Source: Dyadobacter bucti (GTDB taxonomy: Bacteria > Bacteroidota > Bacteroidia > Cytophagales > Spirosomataceae). From it: a stretch of DNA of 64,000 nt. The position numbers and the translations under genes were made by a program. Of the stretch, positions 30,614-40,301 are shown in pieces (position 1 is the first letter of the stretch; each line of letters begins with the position of its first letter). The stretch is from contig NZ_SWFP01000005.1 of the NCBI RefSeq assembly GCF_005869225.1, positions 248,001 to 312,000 of the forward strand, read 5' to 3'. The notes under the pieces are model-generated. The model was not told the origin of the DNA. It did no database searches and worked only from the letters and a program-made list of their open reading frames with translations.

Positions 30614-32086
30614 ATGTATAGTGGGAATATGAGAAGAGCTCCTCGCTCAGGGCAATTCCAAATAAAGTTAACGAAATATTTGTTTAAAATATATGCGTTA
30701 ACGAATATTATTTTGTGTTTTTTTGGTACGTGTCATGCTCAGGGAGTTGACGAAAACATTAGTATCGAATTCGGATCAAAAACACTTTCTCTGGACCAGC
30801 CTTTCGTTATATCTGTTGTTCTTAGTAACGCTGAATCCAGACCTTCCATTATCTTTCCCGAAATAAATGGACTAGAAAAGCGAAGTAAATCGGCTACAAG
30901 TACGATTAGCACTGTGGACGGTAAGAAAATTGTTCTCCAAACAATTAGCCAGGAGTATTTTGCTTCAAAGGCTGGCAACTATTTGATCCCGGAATTTGTG
31001 ATCACTGTGTATGGTGTTCGTTTAAAATCAGAAGAAACCATGGTAGTCTTTTCACAAGGTAACCTAGACGGAGCTGATGCTGCTACCATTGAAAATGAAG
31101 GGCTGGAGGCGGATATAGAGGATATTAATGAAGGGATTTTTCTATCCGTTCAGACCGATAAAAAGAGTGTCTACATACGACAGGGGTTTGCATTAAGGAT
31201 TTCTCTTTATATCTCAGAAGATGCGCCTGTAGAGATGGAATTCTACCAGTTCAACAGACAACTTCAATCAATCCTGAAAAAAGTCAGGCCGGTTAACTGC
31301 TGGGAAGAAAATGTCGGTTTGGAAGAAATCGTAAGGCGGAAAGTCAAAATCCGTGGTAACGCCTACACGGAATACAATATGTACCAGTCCAGATTGTTTC
31401 CTATCACTTCCGACAATATCGTTTTACCGTCCATATCTTTGGATATGTTGGTTGTGGATAACAGCAATGCAGTCAATGTTGAGAGGAAGGTTGTCAAGAC
31501 TTTTAAGTCCAAAGCCTCGACGGTATTGGTCAAACAACTGCCGAACCATCCGCTTCGTGATCAGGTGGCCGTAGGTTTGTACAGTCTGAAAGAAAAGCTA
31601 TCTAGCGAGCTGGTGTATCCCGGCGAAAGTGTACGCTATATGTTCAAGGTTGAGGGAACGGGAAACATCGCTGCTATTTCACCGCCAGTGATTCAAGCCA
31701 ATTCGTCGTTCGATATCTATCCGCCAGAAGTGAGCCAGGTTATTAAAAGAAGTTATCAGAATGTGATCGGGGAGAAAACTTTTGATTACTTTGTTGTTCC
31801 AAGAAAGGATGGTGACTTTTCTCTTGCCAGGTATTTTCAGTGGATTTACTTCAACTCGGAGACTGAAAAATATGATACACTGAGATCATCCAGGAAACTG
31901 CAGGTGAAGGGAGAAGACTACAAACTGGCCAATTTTTCGCTCAGCGGATCATCAGGACTTTATGATAATCTGGAAAACCTGGACAGCAGCAAGGAGACTA
32001 TTGATTTTAAACAAATTTTAAAAGACGCAACCAATGCAATAGTGATTGTATTGTTATTGGTGATGATCTGGGTATTCAGAAAGTAG
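30614..32086 (+). CDS. batD: BatD-like protein (oxygen tolerance family)
   Basis: The 490-residue protein has a signal peptide ([16 protein letters not shown], cleavage near 43). A large periplasmic beta-sandwich region follows, with [60 protein letters not shown] and [21 protein letters not shown]. One C-terminal helix ([14 protein letters not shown]) and a short basic tail close it. This is the BatD architecture of the Bat complex associated with oxidative stress in Bacteroides. batA, batB and batC are not adjacent. aroC starts 8 bp later. A start at Met6 (30629) is also possible. Confidence 0.8.
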   Translation: MYSGNMRRAPRSGQFQIKLTKYLFKIYALTNIILCFFGTCHAQGVDENISIEFGSKTLSLDQPFVISVVLSNAESRPSIIFPEINGLEKRSKSATSTISTVDGKKIVLQTISQEYFASKAGNYLIPEFVITVYGVRLKSEETMVVFSQGNLDGADAATIENEGLEADIEDINEGIFLSVQTDKKSVYIRQGFALRISLYISEDAPVEMEFYQFNRQLQSILKKVRPVNCWEENVGLEEIVRRKVKIRGNAYTEYNMYQSRLFPITSDNIVLPSISLDMLVVDNSNAVNVERKVVKTFKSKASTVLVKQLPNHPLRDQVAVGLYSLKEKLSSELVYPGESVRYMFKVEGTGNIAAISPPVIQANSSFDIYPPEVSQVIKRSYQNVIGEKTFDYFVVPRKDGDFSLARYFQWIYFNSETEKYDTLRSSRKLQVKGEDYKLANFSLSGSSGLYDNLENLDSSKETIDFKQILKDATNAIVIVLLLVMIWVFRK

Positions 32087-32093
32087 GAATTTA

Positions 32094-33173
32094 ATGGGAA
32101 GCACATTCGGAAAGATATTTAAAATCGCCACGTTCGGAGAGTCGCACGGCGTGGGTATAGGAGTGATCATAGAAGGCTGCCCGGGCGGCGTTGACTTTGA
32201 TCCGAATTTCATACAGCATGAATTGACGAGAAGAAAACCCGGGCAGTCACGGATTACGACCCAAAGAAAAGAAGCAGACGAGTTCGAGGTCCTTTCTGGT
32301 GTATTTGAAGGCAAAACTACCGGGACGCCGATTGCTCTGATTATAAGAAATGAAGATCAGCGGAGCAAGGATTATTCCCACATAGCAGTTCAGTTCCGGC
32401 CTTCGCATGCTGATTATACCTATCAGGTGAAGTACGGTGTCCGTGATTACAGGGGAGGTGGAAGAAGCTCTGCCCGTGAAACTGCCGCCCGGGTTGCCGC
32501 TGGTGCGGTGGCCAAGCTTTTACTTGCTAAGCTTGGAGTAAATGTTCAGGCTTATGTTTCGCAGGTTGGCACTTTGAAAGTTGATAAACAATATACTGAG
32601 CTGGATTTGTCCATAACGGAGACTAACGCAGTACGCTGCCCGGATCCTGATATTGCTGAGCAGATGTTTGATTATATTGATGGCATCAGGAAACAAGGGG
32701 ACTCTGTTGGCGGAGTTGTAAACTGCGTGATCACTGGTGCCCCTGCGGGATGGGGTGAGCCGGTTTTTGACAAGCTGCACGCGGATCTTGGAAAAGCGAT
32801 GTTAAGTATAAATGCTGTGAAAGGATTCGAGTATGGAAGCGGCTTTGAAGGGGTTACGATGCTCGGTTCTCAACATAATGACGCTTTTTATATAGACGAA
32901 AAGGAAGAAGTGCATACAAGGACCAATCATTCAGGAGGTATACAAGGGGGCATTTCGAATGGTGAGGATATCTATTTTAAAGTGGCTTTTAAGCCTGTGG
33001 CAACGATCATGCAGGATCAGGAGAGTGTTGACCAGCATGGCGATGTTGCAATCGTTCAGGGGAAAGGAAGGCATGATCCGTGTGTAGTGCCGAGGGCGGT
33101 GCCCATAGTGGAAGCAATGGCTGCTCTCGTGCTTGCAGACTTTTACCTGCGTAATAAGTCGAGTAAGATTTAA
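32094..33173 (+). CDS. aroC: Chorismate synthase
   Basis: The 359-residue FMN-dependent enzyme converts EPSP to chorismate, the last shikimate step. Signatures are [18 protein letters not shown] (residues 15-32), [20 protein letters not shown] and [17 protein letters not shown], and the C-terminal [20 protein letters not shown]. Length and motifs are complete, so it should be active. It lies 8 bp after batD, which suggests cotranscription despite unrelated roles. Product chorismate also feeds menaquinone synthesis, in which UbiE acts. Confidence 0.96.
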   Translation: MGSTFGKIFKIATFGESHGVGIGVIIEGCPGGVDFDPNFIQHELTRRKPGQSRITTQRKEADEFEVLSGVFEGKTTGTPIALIIRNEDQRSKDYSHIAVQFRPSHADYTYQVKYGVRDYRGGGRSSARETAARVAAGAVAKLLLAKLGVNVQAYVSQVGTLKVDKQYTELDLSITETNAVRCPDPDIAEQMFDYIDGIRKQGDSVGGVVNCVITGAPAGWGEPVFDKLHADLGKAMLSINAVKGFEYGSGFEGVTMLGSQHNDAFYIDEKEEVHTRTNHSGGIQGGISNGEDIYFKVAFKPVATIMQDQESVDQHGDVAIVQGKGRHDPCVVPRAVPIVEAMAALVLADFYLRNKSSKI

Positions 33174-33192
33174 CTCAGAGCAAAATTTGGAA

Positions 33193-33381
33193 CTATCGCT
33201 TTTTTCGTCGCTGGTTGAGGCAAAGCACAAGCCATATCGTTCCTAAAAACTCGATGGCAAGTCCAAATAAAATGACGGGGTGGCTCAACTGAACTTGTGA
33301 GGATTGTAAAAATGATCCTGCTGCCAGTACGATCATACCGGCCAGGAGGATTAATGCAGCGTTTGTAAAACTAAGTTTCAC
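33193..33381 (-). CDS. Small two-helix membrane protein
   Basis: The 62-residue protein consists of two transmembrane segments, AALILLAGMIVLAAGSFL and ILFGLAIEFLGTIWLVLCL, joined by QSSQVQLSHPV, and ends with NQRRKKR. I recognise no family. It is convergent with aroC (gap 19 bp) and sits behind the terminator of the Gfo/Idh/MocA gene. The composition is that of a genuine inner-membrane protein; its function is unknown. Confidence 0.6.
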   Translation of the reverse strand: MKLSFTNAALILLAGMIVLAAGSFLQSSQVQLSHPVILFGLAIEFLGTIWLVLCLNQRRKKR

Positions 33382-33411
33382 CTAAGTGTATCGTTCGTTA
33401 GCAAATCAAAC

Positions 33412-33439
33412 AAAAAATGGCTCCCGAGAGCCATTTTTT
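33412..33439 (-). terminator. Terminator of the Gfo/Idh/MocA gene
   Basis: AAAAAATGGCTC/GAGCCATTTTTT forms a perfect 12-bp stem with loop CCGA and U-tracts in both directions, 13 bp after the stop at 33452. Confidence 0.9.
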
Positions 33440-33451
33440 GTTCTTATATAC

Positions 33452-34798
33452 TTAAATAACCTGAGTTTTACCCGGAACTGCAACTGGATATAATCCGTCC
33501 GGACCTGGTAATATTTTCGGAGATGCGTCCCACGCAAGCTTGTCGGGGAAAAGATTAATGTCTGAATTGAATGCTTCGTCCCATTTGATCATCTTTCCGG
33601 AATATGTTGCCATGCGGCCCATAATCGCTGTCATAGTACTTTTTGCACCATTCTCAGCGTCGGCAAATTTATATTCCCCTTTTGCAACTGCCGCAAAAAG
33701 CTCATCATGCTCAACCTGATATGGGTTGCGATCCCCTTTGTCGTCGTGTTGGTAAATAACGCCGCCTTTATAATCTTTGAGAATTGTTTTCTTACCGTCA
33801 AAGCTGTCGATACGGCCTTTTGTTCCTACAAATGCCTCATCTACTTTATTCCAGGTACCTTCAAACTGGCGACACTGGCTGGAAATAACGGTTCCGTCAG
33901 CATATACCAGGTCAAGTGTGTGGTGGTCGAAGATCTCGCCGTATGCCTTTCCGGTGCGCACTTCGCGTCCGCCTGTACCCTGGATCTGAACGGGGTATCC
34001 TTTTTTTACCCAGTTTGCAACATCGATATTGTGTACGTGCTGTTCTGAGATATGATCACCGCAAAGCCAGTTGAAATAGTACCAGTTTCTCATTTGGTAC
34101 TCCATTTCAGTTTGGTTCGGCTGGCGTTCTTTCATCCACGGGCTGCTTCCGACCCAATAAACCTGCCCGCCGACAATATCACCGATTGCACCATCGTGAA
34201 TGCGTTTGATGGCAGCAAGATAATTTGCCTGATAGTGACGCTGAAGGCCAACTACAACATTCAGTTTCTTTTTCTTAGCCTCTTCTGCAATTTCGAGGAC
34301 CTTACGGATACCAGGCGCATCGGTAGCAACCGGTTTTTCCATAAAAATATGCTTGTTGTTTTTCACAGCCTCCTCGAAGTGGGCTGGGCGGAAGCCAGGA
34401 GGTGTAGCAAGGATTACTACGTCTACATCCTTAAGTGCAATTGCTTTTTTGAAAGCATCAAAACCAACAAATTTCCGATCTTCAGGAACATCCACTTTGG
34501 TTTTTGTGTCGACATTTACCCCTGCGGCATTTTTATATTTCTTTGCGGTCAGGTTTTTGTATGATTCGTCCAGACGGTCCTTGAAGGCATCCGCCATTGC
34601 AACGATCTGAACATTCTGAGTCGTGCTCAAAGCCTGCGCTGCTGCTCCTGTTCCACGTCCTCCACATCCGATCAGAGCAACTTTGATCGTTTCACCTACA
34701 GCACTATTATAACCATATCCTGTAATCGGCTTCAGGATAGCACCGCCTGCCGCAAGCAGACCGGTTGCTTTCAAAAAGTTACGTCTGTTTTGTTCCAT
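33452..34798 (-). CDS. Tat-exported Gfo/Idh/MocA family oxidoreductase
   Basis: The 448-residue protein has a twin-arginine signal NRRNFLKATG (residues 4-13) followed by AAGGAILKP, so it is folded with its nucleotide cofactor before export. The dinucleotide-binding GCGGRGTGAAAQAL (about 44-57) and EKPVATDAPG signature are clear. Then come GDIVGGQVYWVGSSPWM and GDHISEQHVHNIDVANW, supplying catalytic His residues. Exported members of this family modify sugars or cyclic glycosides in Bacteroidota; the substrate is unknown. It lies 33 bp after the SUMF1-fold gene, likely the same transcript. Confidence 0.88.
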   Translation of the reverse strand: MEQNRRNFLKATGLLAAGGAILKPITGYGYNSAVGETIKVALIGCGGRGTGAAAQALSTTQNVQIVAMADAFKDRLDESYKNLTAKKYKNAAGVNVDTKTKVDVPEDRKFVGFDAFKKAIALKDVDVVILATPPGFRPAHFEEAVKNNKHIFMEKPVATDAPGIRKVLEIAEEAKKKKLNVVVGLQRHYQANYLAAIKRIHDGAIGDIVGGQVYWVGSSPWMKERQPNQTEMEYQMRNWYYFNWLCGDHISEQHVHNIDVANWVKKGYPVQIQGTGGREVRTGKAYGEIFDHHTLDLVYADGTVISSQCRQFEGTWNKVDEAFVGTKGRIDSFDGKKTILKDYKGGVIYQHDDKGDRNPYQVEHDELFAAVAKGEYKFADAENGAKSTMTAIMGRMATYSGKMIKWDEAFNSDINLFPDKLAWDASPKILPGPDGLYPVAVPGKTQVI

Positions 34799-34831
34799 TA
34801 TTTTAAAAAAATTAAGAGTTTGAATATGAGA

Positions 34832-35818
34832 TCAATAATCTTCAATCAATTTAGGACTGTAATAGGCTTTGATTTCCTCAGCCGAAGGAGTTTTGAGAGG
34901 CCGCACCACACGAAAGCCCACAAAAGAGGCACTTGTCATCCACCATTCACTTTTAGGAAGCTGCGGATCCAGGATTTTCCACTCGGCTTTTGAAGCCACA
35001 CGTGCTGCGCTACGCAAATCAGCAGGCTCATCATCCCACGATCCGCCACGAACCGAGGTTGGATAAAGTTCAGTTACAGGAGCATAAGCTTCACCGGCAG
35101 GTTGTTTGGCATAATAATCGGGGATATATTGGTCTAGTGTCCATTCCATCACATTACCGTGCATATCGTGCAATCCGAATGCATTTGGTTTTTTCAGACC
35201 TATTTTTTTGTAAGCGGCATCACTGTTTTTGCGGTACCATGCATACTCATCAATCTTCGCATCGTCATTTCCAAAGGAATAGGCAGTTTTTGATCCCGCA
35301 CGGCATGCATATTCCCATTCAGCTTCTGTTGGCAACCGGTAAAAAATGCCTGTTTTTTCATAAAGCCATTTACAGAAATGAATCGCTGCATACTGGGTCA
35401 TATTGATGGCTGGATATCCGGCCCGGCCCATACCGAAAGACATATCCACATATGGAGGACTTGGTCTTGTGCTGGCATCCGTTTTTTGAACACTTTTATC
35501 CGGGTCAGGGTAGCGGGCGGCCATTTCCTTCTCCATATTTTTGAAGGCATAAAGATCATAAATATCCCAGACCACTTCGTGTTTGCCCATCCAGAAAGGC
35601 TCGATTTTTACTTTATGCTGAGGGCCTTCGTCAGCTCTGCGTCCTTTTTCAGAGGCAGGGCTTCCCATCACAAATTCACCGCCAGGAACAGCCACCATAT
35701 CATATACCTGTGTGCTGCCGCCTATCTTTTGCGTATAACTTTTAAAATTACTGTCCTGCGCAATAGCATTAAAACCAAAGAAAACTGTTGAGATTAGGTA
35801 AAGAAATTTTTTGGACAT
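34832..35818 (-). CDS. Secreted SUMF1/formylglycine-generating-fold protein without the catalytic Cys pair
   Basis: The 328-residue protein has a signal peptide (FLYLISTVFFGFNAIAQ). A SUMF1-type domain follows: VAVPGGEFVMGSPASEKGRR, VEPFWMGKHEV-like PFWMGKHEVVWDIYDLY, YRLPTEAEWEYACRAGS, FGLHDMHGNVMEWTLDQY, VRGGSWDDEPADLRSAARV and GFRVVRPLK. True formylglycine-generating enzymes have two Cys in the last region; here RSAARV and the following segment lack them, so sulfatase activation is unlikely. Related roles are structural (GldJ/GldK type) or non-heme iron chemistry. It is followed by the Gfo/Idh/MocA gene. Confidence 0.85.
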   Translation of the reverse strand: MSKKFLYLISTVFFGFNAIAQDSNFKSYTQKIGGSTQVYDMVAVPGGEFVMGSPASEKGRRADEGPQHKVKIEPFWMGKHEVVWDIYDLYAFKNMEKEMAARYPDPDKSVQKTDASTRPSPPYVDMSFGMGRAGYPAINMTQYAAIHFCKWLYEKTGIFYRLPTEAEWEYACRAGSKTAYSFGNDDAKIDEYAWYRKNSDAAYKKIGLKKPNAFGLHDMHGNVMEWTLDQYIPDYYAKQPAGEAYAPVTELYPTSVRGGSWDDEPADLRSAARVASKAEWKILDPQLPKSEWWMTSASFVGFRVVRPLKTPSAEEIKAYYSPKLIEDY

Positions 35819-35924
35819 GATAAAATAACGTGTTCTATGAAAACATCTAACTAAATATAAAGAGCAATATTATGCTATTTACCTAACGAAAACGAATTTT
35901 TTCTTTCTTGTTTAATATCTCTCC

Positions 35925-35932
35925 TACCTTTG
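35925..35932 (+). promoter_or_regulatory. Candidate -7 element of the ABC-F gene
   Basis: TACCTTTG matches TAnnTTTG and lies 25 bp before the ATG. A TTG 14 bp upstream is closer than usual for a -33 box. Confidence 0.4.
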
Positions 35933-35957
35933 TAGCCAGTGAATTTCAAATTTTATT

Positions 35958-37853
35958 ATGAATTACCTTTCAGCAGAAAATATAGCAAAGTCATTTGGCG
36001 ATCAATGGCTTTTTAGAAGTATCAGTTTTGGAATTAGCAGGGGAGATAAAGTAGCCTTGATCGGGACGAACGGAACAGGGAAAACGACTTTTCTGAACAT
36101 CTTGACCGGCAAACTTCCTGCGGACGAAGGAGAAGTTAGTATCAGAAAGGATATTCGTGTCGGATATCTGGACCAAAGTCCGGCGTTCGATGAAAATTTG
36201 CCGGTTATGGAAGTGATTTTTTCTTCCAATAATCCGATCGCCCAGGTTGTGAAAAGATATGAACATGCCATAGAAACCGATAACCACGATGAACTGTCGG
36301 CAGTTATGGAGGATATGGACAAATTCAATGCGTGGGATTTTGAATACAGGACGAAGGAAATCCTGGGCCGGCTTGGGATACATAATACGGAAAATAAATA
36401 CGGTACGTTGTCGGGCGGGCAGCGCAAAAGGGTGGCCCTGGCAAAAGTGTTGCTGGAAGATCCTGACCTGCTCATTCTGGATGAGCCTACCAACCATCTT
36501 GACCTTGATACAGTTGAGTGGCTCGAAAACTATCTGAATACTTCCAATACGACAATCCTGGTGGTAACCCACGATCGTTACTTTCTGGATACCGTTTGTA
36601 ACCAGGTACTCGAACTGGACCGGGGCTCGGCATATACTTATAAAGGTAATTACTCTTATTTTCTGGAGAAAAAAGCCGAACGCGAAGAGGTAGAGGCGGC
36701 CGGCATCGATAAGGCCAGAAATCTCATGCGTAAGGAGCTTGATTGGATCAGAAGGCAGCCTAAGGCAAGGGGAACAAAAGCCAAGTACCGGGTAGATGCC
36801 TTTGAAGAACTGAAAGAAAAAGCCAGCCAGAAGAAACCCGATATGCAGCTCGAACTGAATGTTCGTACGTCCAGGCTTGGCAGCAAGATTATTGAACTGG
36901 ACAATGTAAGTAAGGGTTTTGATAACCGCGAATTGATCAAAAACTTTGAATATACCTTCCGTCGTGGCGACCGGATCGGGATTGTGGGGCAGAATGGTAT
37001 GGGTAAGTCTACGCTGTTGAACATGATTACCGGCGAACTTCTTCCGGATAAGGGACAGATCGTAAAAGGCGAGACCGTACAATTTGGCTATTACAGACAA
37101 TCTGATCTTGTATTCAATGAAAACCAGCGTGTAATCGACATTGTGAAGGATGTAGCGGAGGTGGTGCAGCTCGGTACCGGGGAAACTGTTACGGTGGGCC
37201 ATTTGTTGCAGGCGTTTTTGTTTTCTCCTTCCAAGCAGTATGATTTTATTTCAAAACTCAGCGGAGGGGAAAAAAGAAGGTTACAGCTGCTTCTGATATT
37301 GATCAAACAGCCTAACTTCCTGATTCTCGATGAGCCAACCAACGATCTTGACATTGCCAGTTTGAATGTGCTGGAAGAGTTTCTGCTTAATTTTCCGGGC
37401 TGTCTGGTGATCGTATCCCATGACAGGTACTTCCTGGACAGACTGGTACAGCATATATTTGTTTTTGAAGGAGAAGGCCGGATTAGCGATTTTCCGGGTA
37501 ATTACACCGAACTTCGCGACTATCAGGATGAGCAGGAAGCTGAAAAAAAGATTACCGGATCTACGGCCGGCAGTAAAATTCCCGTAGTGCAGGCCGCTGA
37601 GCCTGTCAAGGAAACCGTTGTTGCATCTCCGCTTGCTCCTAAAAGAAAGCTCAGTTACAAGGAACAAAAAGAAATGGAGCAGCTTGAATCGGAAATTGCT
37701 ATGATGGAAAAACAAAAAACCGAGCTCGTGGAGAAACTTAATAACGGGGGCTCGCATAGCGACCTTTCGAAGTGGGCAAAGCAAATAGATGAGTTAACGG
37801 AGAGCCAGGCAGATAAAGAGATGCGGTGGCTCGAACTTTCGGAAAATGCTTAA
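35958..37853 (+). CDS. ABC-F family ATPase (Uup/EttA-like)
   Basis: The 631-residue cytoplasmic protein has two ABC domains and no membrane segment. Domain 1 has GTNGTGKTT, LSGGQRKRVALAKVLLEDPD and LLILDEPTNHLDLDTVEWLE. The ABC-F linker follows (AGIDKARNLMRKELDWIRRQPKARG, KAKYRVDAFEEL). Domain 2 has GQNGMGKST, KLSGGEKRRLQLLLIL and FLILDEPTNDLDIASLNVLE. The C-terminal extension contains a coiled coil (KEQKEMEQLESEIAMMEKQK), characteristic of Uup, which binds DNA or ribosomes. Such proteins act on the ribosomal E site; whether it gives antibiotic protection cannot be read from the sequence. Confidence 0.92.
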   Translation: MNYLSAENIAKSFGDQWLFRSISFGISRGDKVALIGTNGTGKTTFLNILTGKLPADEGEVSIRKDIRVGYLDQSPAFDENLPVMEVIFSSNNPIAQVVKRYEHAIETDNHDELSAVMEDMDKFNAWDFEYRTKEILGRLGIHNTENKYGTLSGGQRKRVALAKVLLEDPDLLILDEPTNHLDLDTVEWLENYLNTSNTTILVVTHDRYFLDTVCNQVLELDRGSAYTYKGNYSYFLEKKAEREEVEAAGIDKARNLMRKELDWIRRQPKARGTKAKYRVDAFEELKEKASQKKPDMQLELNVRTSRLGSKIIELDNVSKGFDNRELIKNFEYTFRRGDRIGIVGQNGMGKSTLLNMITGELLPDKGQIVKGETVQFGYYRQSDLVFNENQRVIDIVKDVAEVVQLGTGETVTVGHLLQAFLFSPSKQYDFISKLSGGEKRRLQLLLILIKQPNFLILDEPTNDLDIASLNVLEEFLLNFPGCLVIVSHDRYFLDRLVQHIFVFEGEGRISDFPGNYTELRDYQDEQEAEKKITGSTAGSKIPVVQAAEPVKETVVASPLAPKRKLSYKEQKEMEQLESEIAMMEKQKTELVEKLNNGGSHSDLSKWAKQIDELTESQADKEMRWLELSENA

Positions 37854-37893
37854 ATTGGGCAGAATACCTTTTTGTAAATGAGGAGTAAAATTC

Positions 37894-38523
37894 ATGGATT
37901 CAATTGTCGATTTTTTTCAATATATTCTTAATTCGGAGGAGATAATCCGCACCGGTGGTTTATTGGTTATTACATTTATCGTCTTTGCGGAAAACGGACT
38001 CTTTTTTGCCTTTTTTTTGCCAGGCGACTACCTCGTTTTCTTAGCCGGGGTTTTCTGCGGAACGGGCATTTTAAAAGTTCCTATTATGGTTTTGCTGTTG
38101 TCTATGTTCGCTGCTGCTGTGCTCGGCTCTTTAGTAGGGTATATTTTCGGGAAATATTTCGGTGGTATTTTCGAAAACCGGCCGGATTCGTTTTTCTTCA
38201 AAAAGAAACATATCGAAACGACGCGGAAATATTTCGAGAAATATGGGAGCAGAACTCTGATTATCAGCAGGTTTTTGCCTGTGGTCCGGACTTTTGCACC
38301 TATTCTGGCAGGGTTGGTAAAAATGACACTGCCTGCTTTTCTTTTTAATAATATATTGGGCGGTGCAATTTGGATCGGAACTTTAACCGGCGGCGGCTAC
38401 CTGTTTGGCGAACGCTTTCCGGGGATCGTCGATTACGTTCAATATATCATTTTATTCTTCCTGGCCATCACAACTTTTACGGTGATCAAAGGTTACATCA
38501 ATGCCAGAAAAGAGATGGGCTGA
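37894..38523 (+). CDS. DedA family membrane protein
   Basis: The 209-residue inner-membrane protein has the DedA signatures ENGLFFAFFLPGDYLVFLAG (48-67), LGSLVGYIFGKYFG and FEKYGSRTLIISRFLPVVRTFAPILAG, the last two with the conserved Arg/Pro residues. Four to five hydrophobic segments are seen. Family members take part in undecaprenyl-phosphate or phospholipid flipping and membrane homeostasis. It starts 40 bp after the ABC-F gene and converges on the XRE regulator with a 2-bp gap. Confidence 0.9.
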   Translation: MDSIVDFFQYILNSEEIIRTGGLLVITFIVFAENGLFFAFFLPGDYLVFLAGVFCGTGILKVPIMVLLLSMFAAAVLGSLVGYIFGKYFGGIFENRPDSFFFKKKHIETTRKYFEKYGSRTLIISRFLPVVRTFAPILAGLVKMTLPAFLFNNILGGAIWIGTLTGGGYLFGERFPGIVDYVQYIILFFLAITTFTVIKGYINARKEMG

Positions 38524-38525
38524 GC

Positions 38526-38840
38526 CTATTTAATCTTTTTCTCCAACTGTTTGATAATCCGTTTTTTTCCGGGATTGATTTTCTGGAAACGGCTTTTGAG
38601 GTCGGGCGGAGTATTGATGAGATCAATCGCCTTACCATCAACCAGTGCTTTCATAACCTTGGTGATTTCCAGATTAAGCACCATCGACAGGCGATGTACG
38701 GTACCTACATCAAGCCTTCTTTTGTTGTTTTCAATCCTGTTAATAATGGATGTTGATAAACTCAGGCAGATTCCCAAAGCCTCCTGAGATAAGCCTGCTT
38801 TTTCCCGTATTTTCCTAAAATTACTCCCAAAGTCGATCAT
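38526..38840 (-). CDS. XRE-family helix-turn-helix regulator
   Basis: I start at the ATG at 38838-38840 (104 residues), as MIDFGSNFRKIREKAGLSQE is the natural opening; an ATG five codons upstream is possible. The HTH reads LSQEALGICLSLSTSIINRIENNKRR, with the recognition helix in SLSTSIINRIE. A short Lys-rich C-terminal tail (KKRIIKQLEKKIK) follows. It is a small DNA-binding protein with no sensor or toxin partner visible nearby; the target is unknown. It is divergent from the GDSL hydrolase across 207 bp and might regulate it. Confidence 0.8.
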   Translation of the reverse strand: MIDFGSNFRKIREKAGLSQEALGICLSLSTSIINRIENNKRRLDVGTVHRLSMVLNLEITKVMKALVDGKAIDLINTPPDLKSRFQKINPGKKRIIKQLEKKIK

Positions 38841-39047
38841 TGTGTGTTCGGGCAAAAGTGTGTGTATATCACGGACAAATTAAGATGGTTTTTAAAATTC
38901 CGTTGTAGAATAGTTTCAGCCCGCCAAAAGTTGTGCGGAAATCGCAAAGTCTTTTGCAGTTTCCGCAACAGGAAATTTTGTGGCGTGTATTTATTTTGAC
39001 GGAGCCAAAATGGCACGGTTTTTCCCTCCATCAATAACTATTCGTCA

Positions 39048-40298
39048 ATGAAACAAAGGACACATTATGCTCTCCTGCTGGCTTTTATAGCCATTATTTT
39101 AATTTCAAGTTCACTATATGCCCAACAAGTAGATTTGGGCTCGATTCAAAAACAACGGCCGATCAGATACGTTGCGATTGGCGGATCGCTTTCTGCGGGA
39201 GTAAGGGATGGAGGTTTGACAAGAGAGAGTCAAATATCCTCATTTCCCAATCTCTTAGCCAAGCAGATGGGCCTTTTAAATTTTAAGCAACCGCTTTTTG
39301 ACTCTACTTTTAGAAATGGGATCGGATATCAAAAGGTCGAGAATCATAACGGGATTTTGAAATTTACCCATATTTCAGAAAATACCCTGTCGGAGAAAAA
39401 CCTGTCAAGAATTGAAGGAGTTGTTGATAATCTGGCAATCCCGTTCCTGAAGATCTCCAATATCAGGGTTGACGAGAGTATGAGAGGTTCGTTCTTGCCA
39501 GCATTCGAACGCAATTCCTACGACCATATATATAGATACGTTGATCAGCAAAGAGAGGGAAAGGCCTCATATTATTGGCTCGTAAATAACAAAATAGATA
39601 CAGCCGATTTTTTCACGCTTGAAATTGGGATGCATGATTTCGTTTCCTACTATAAGAACGGGGGATATGGTCAATCAATAAGCATGATGACCAATGATCG
39701 GGAAGGCTATTACCCAGAAGACGATCTCATTCAGCTTCTATTTTCAAAGGGCGCTAAGGGGGTTATTGCAAATGTGCCGGACGTACTCAGATTTCCATAT
39801 TTTCAGCACTACAAACTTAGCGATATTAAGAAAATATCTGGCGATCAATTATTTGCCGAATTTAACGGGAAGTTGCAAGTGCGAAGATTAAATAAGAATG
39901 ACCTTCTAATCCCTACCGAGAATACCAGCACTCTTTTTACAAATGTTAGTTCAATTGGTCGCTCTCCGGATGTGCCTCTTATGGATGAAGATGTGATCGG
40001 AGCTGAGGAAAAAGTTGATGTTGGCGTTTACAATTCGTGGATTACCACAATTGCAATTTTGAACAGAATGCCGGTTGTTGATTTGAATGGACTGTATTCA
40101 AAAATTCTAGATGAGGATTTTGTTACAGATGACGGCGTAAAAATTGATCCCAGTTATCCAAATGGCAATTTTTTCTCAGCAGATGGCATACATCCCACCA
40201 AGATTGGTCAGGCAGTCATTGCCAATGAGTTTATCAAGACAATCAATTCCTATTATGGCGTGCAAATTCCACTTATCAACATCAAAGAAATCAAATAA
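39048..40298 (+). CDS. Secreted SGNH/GDSL hydrolase
   Basis: The 416-residue protein has a signal peptide (ALLLAFIAIILISSSLYAQ, cleavage near 25). The block I motif reads VAIGGSLSAG with nucleophile Ser47; Gly replaces the Asp of GDSL, as in many Bacteroidota members. FTLEIGMHDFVSYY supplies block III, and SADGIHPTKIGQAVIANEF near the C-terminus supplies Asp379/His382. It probably deacylates a carbohydrate or lipid at the surface. Codons here are more A/T-rich than in the flanking housekeeping genes. The next gene, also an esterase-fold protein, starts 3 bp after its stop, so they form an operon. Confidence 0.82.
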   Translation: MKQRTHYALLLAFIAIILISSSLYAQQVDLGSIQKQRPIRYVAIGGSLSAGVRDGGLTRESQISSFPNLLAKQMGLLNFKQPLFDSTFRNGIGYQKVENHNGILKFTHISENTLSEKNLSRIEGVVDNLAIPFLKISNIRVDESMRGSFLPAFERNSYDHIYRYVDQQREGKASYYWLVNNKIDTADFFTLEIGMHDFVSYYKNGGYGQSISMMTNDREGYYPEDDLIQLLFSKGAKGVIANVPDVLRFPYFQHYKLSDIKKISGDQLFAEFNGKLQVRRLNKNDLLIPTENTSTLFTNVSSIGRSPDVPLMDEDVIGAEEKVDVGVYNSWITTIAILNRMPVVDLNGLYSKILDEDFVTDDGVKIDPSYPNGNFFSADGIHPTKIGQAVIANEFIKTINSYYGVQIPLINIKEIK

Positions 40299-40301
40299 TA
40301 T

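Noticed and set aside
35991-37202. 403-residue minus-strand frame
   Set aside because: It is the antisense shadow of the first ABC domain of the ABC-F gene, which has complete Walker and signature motifs.
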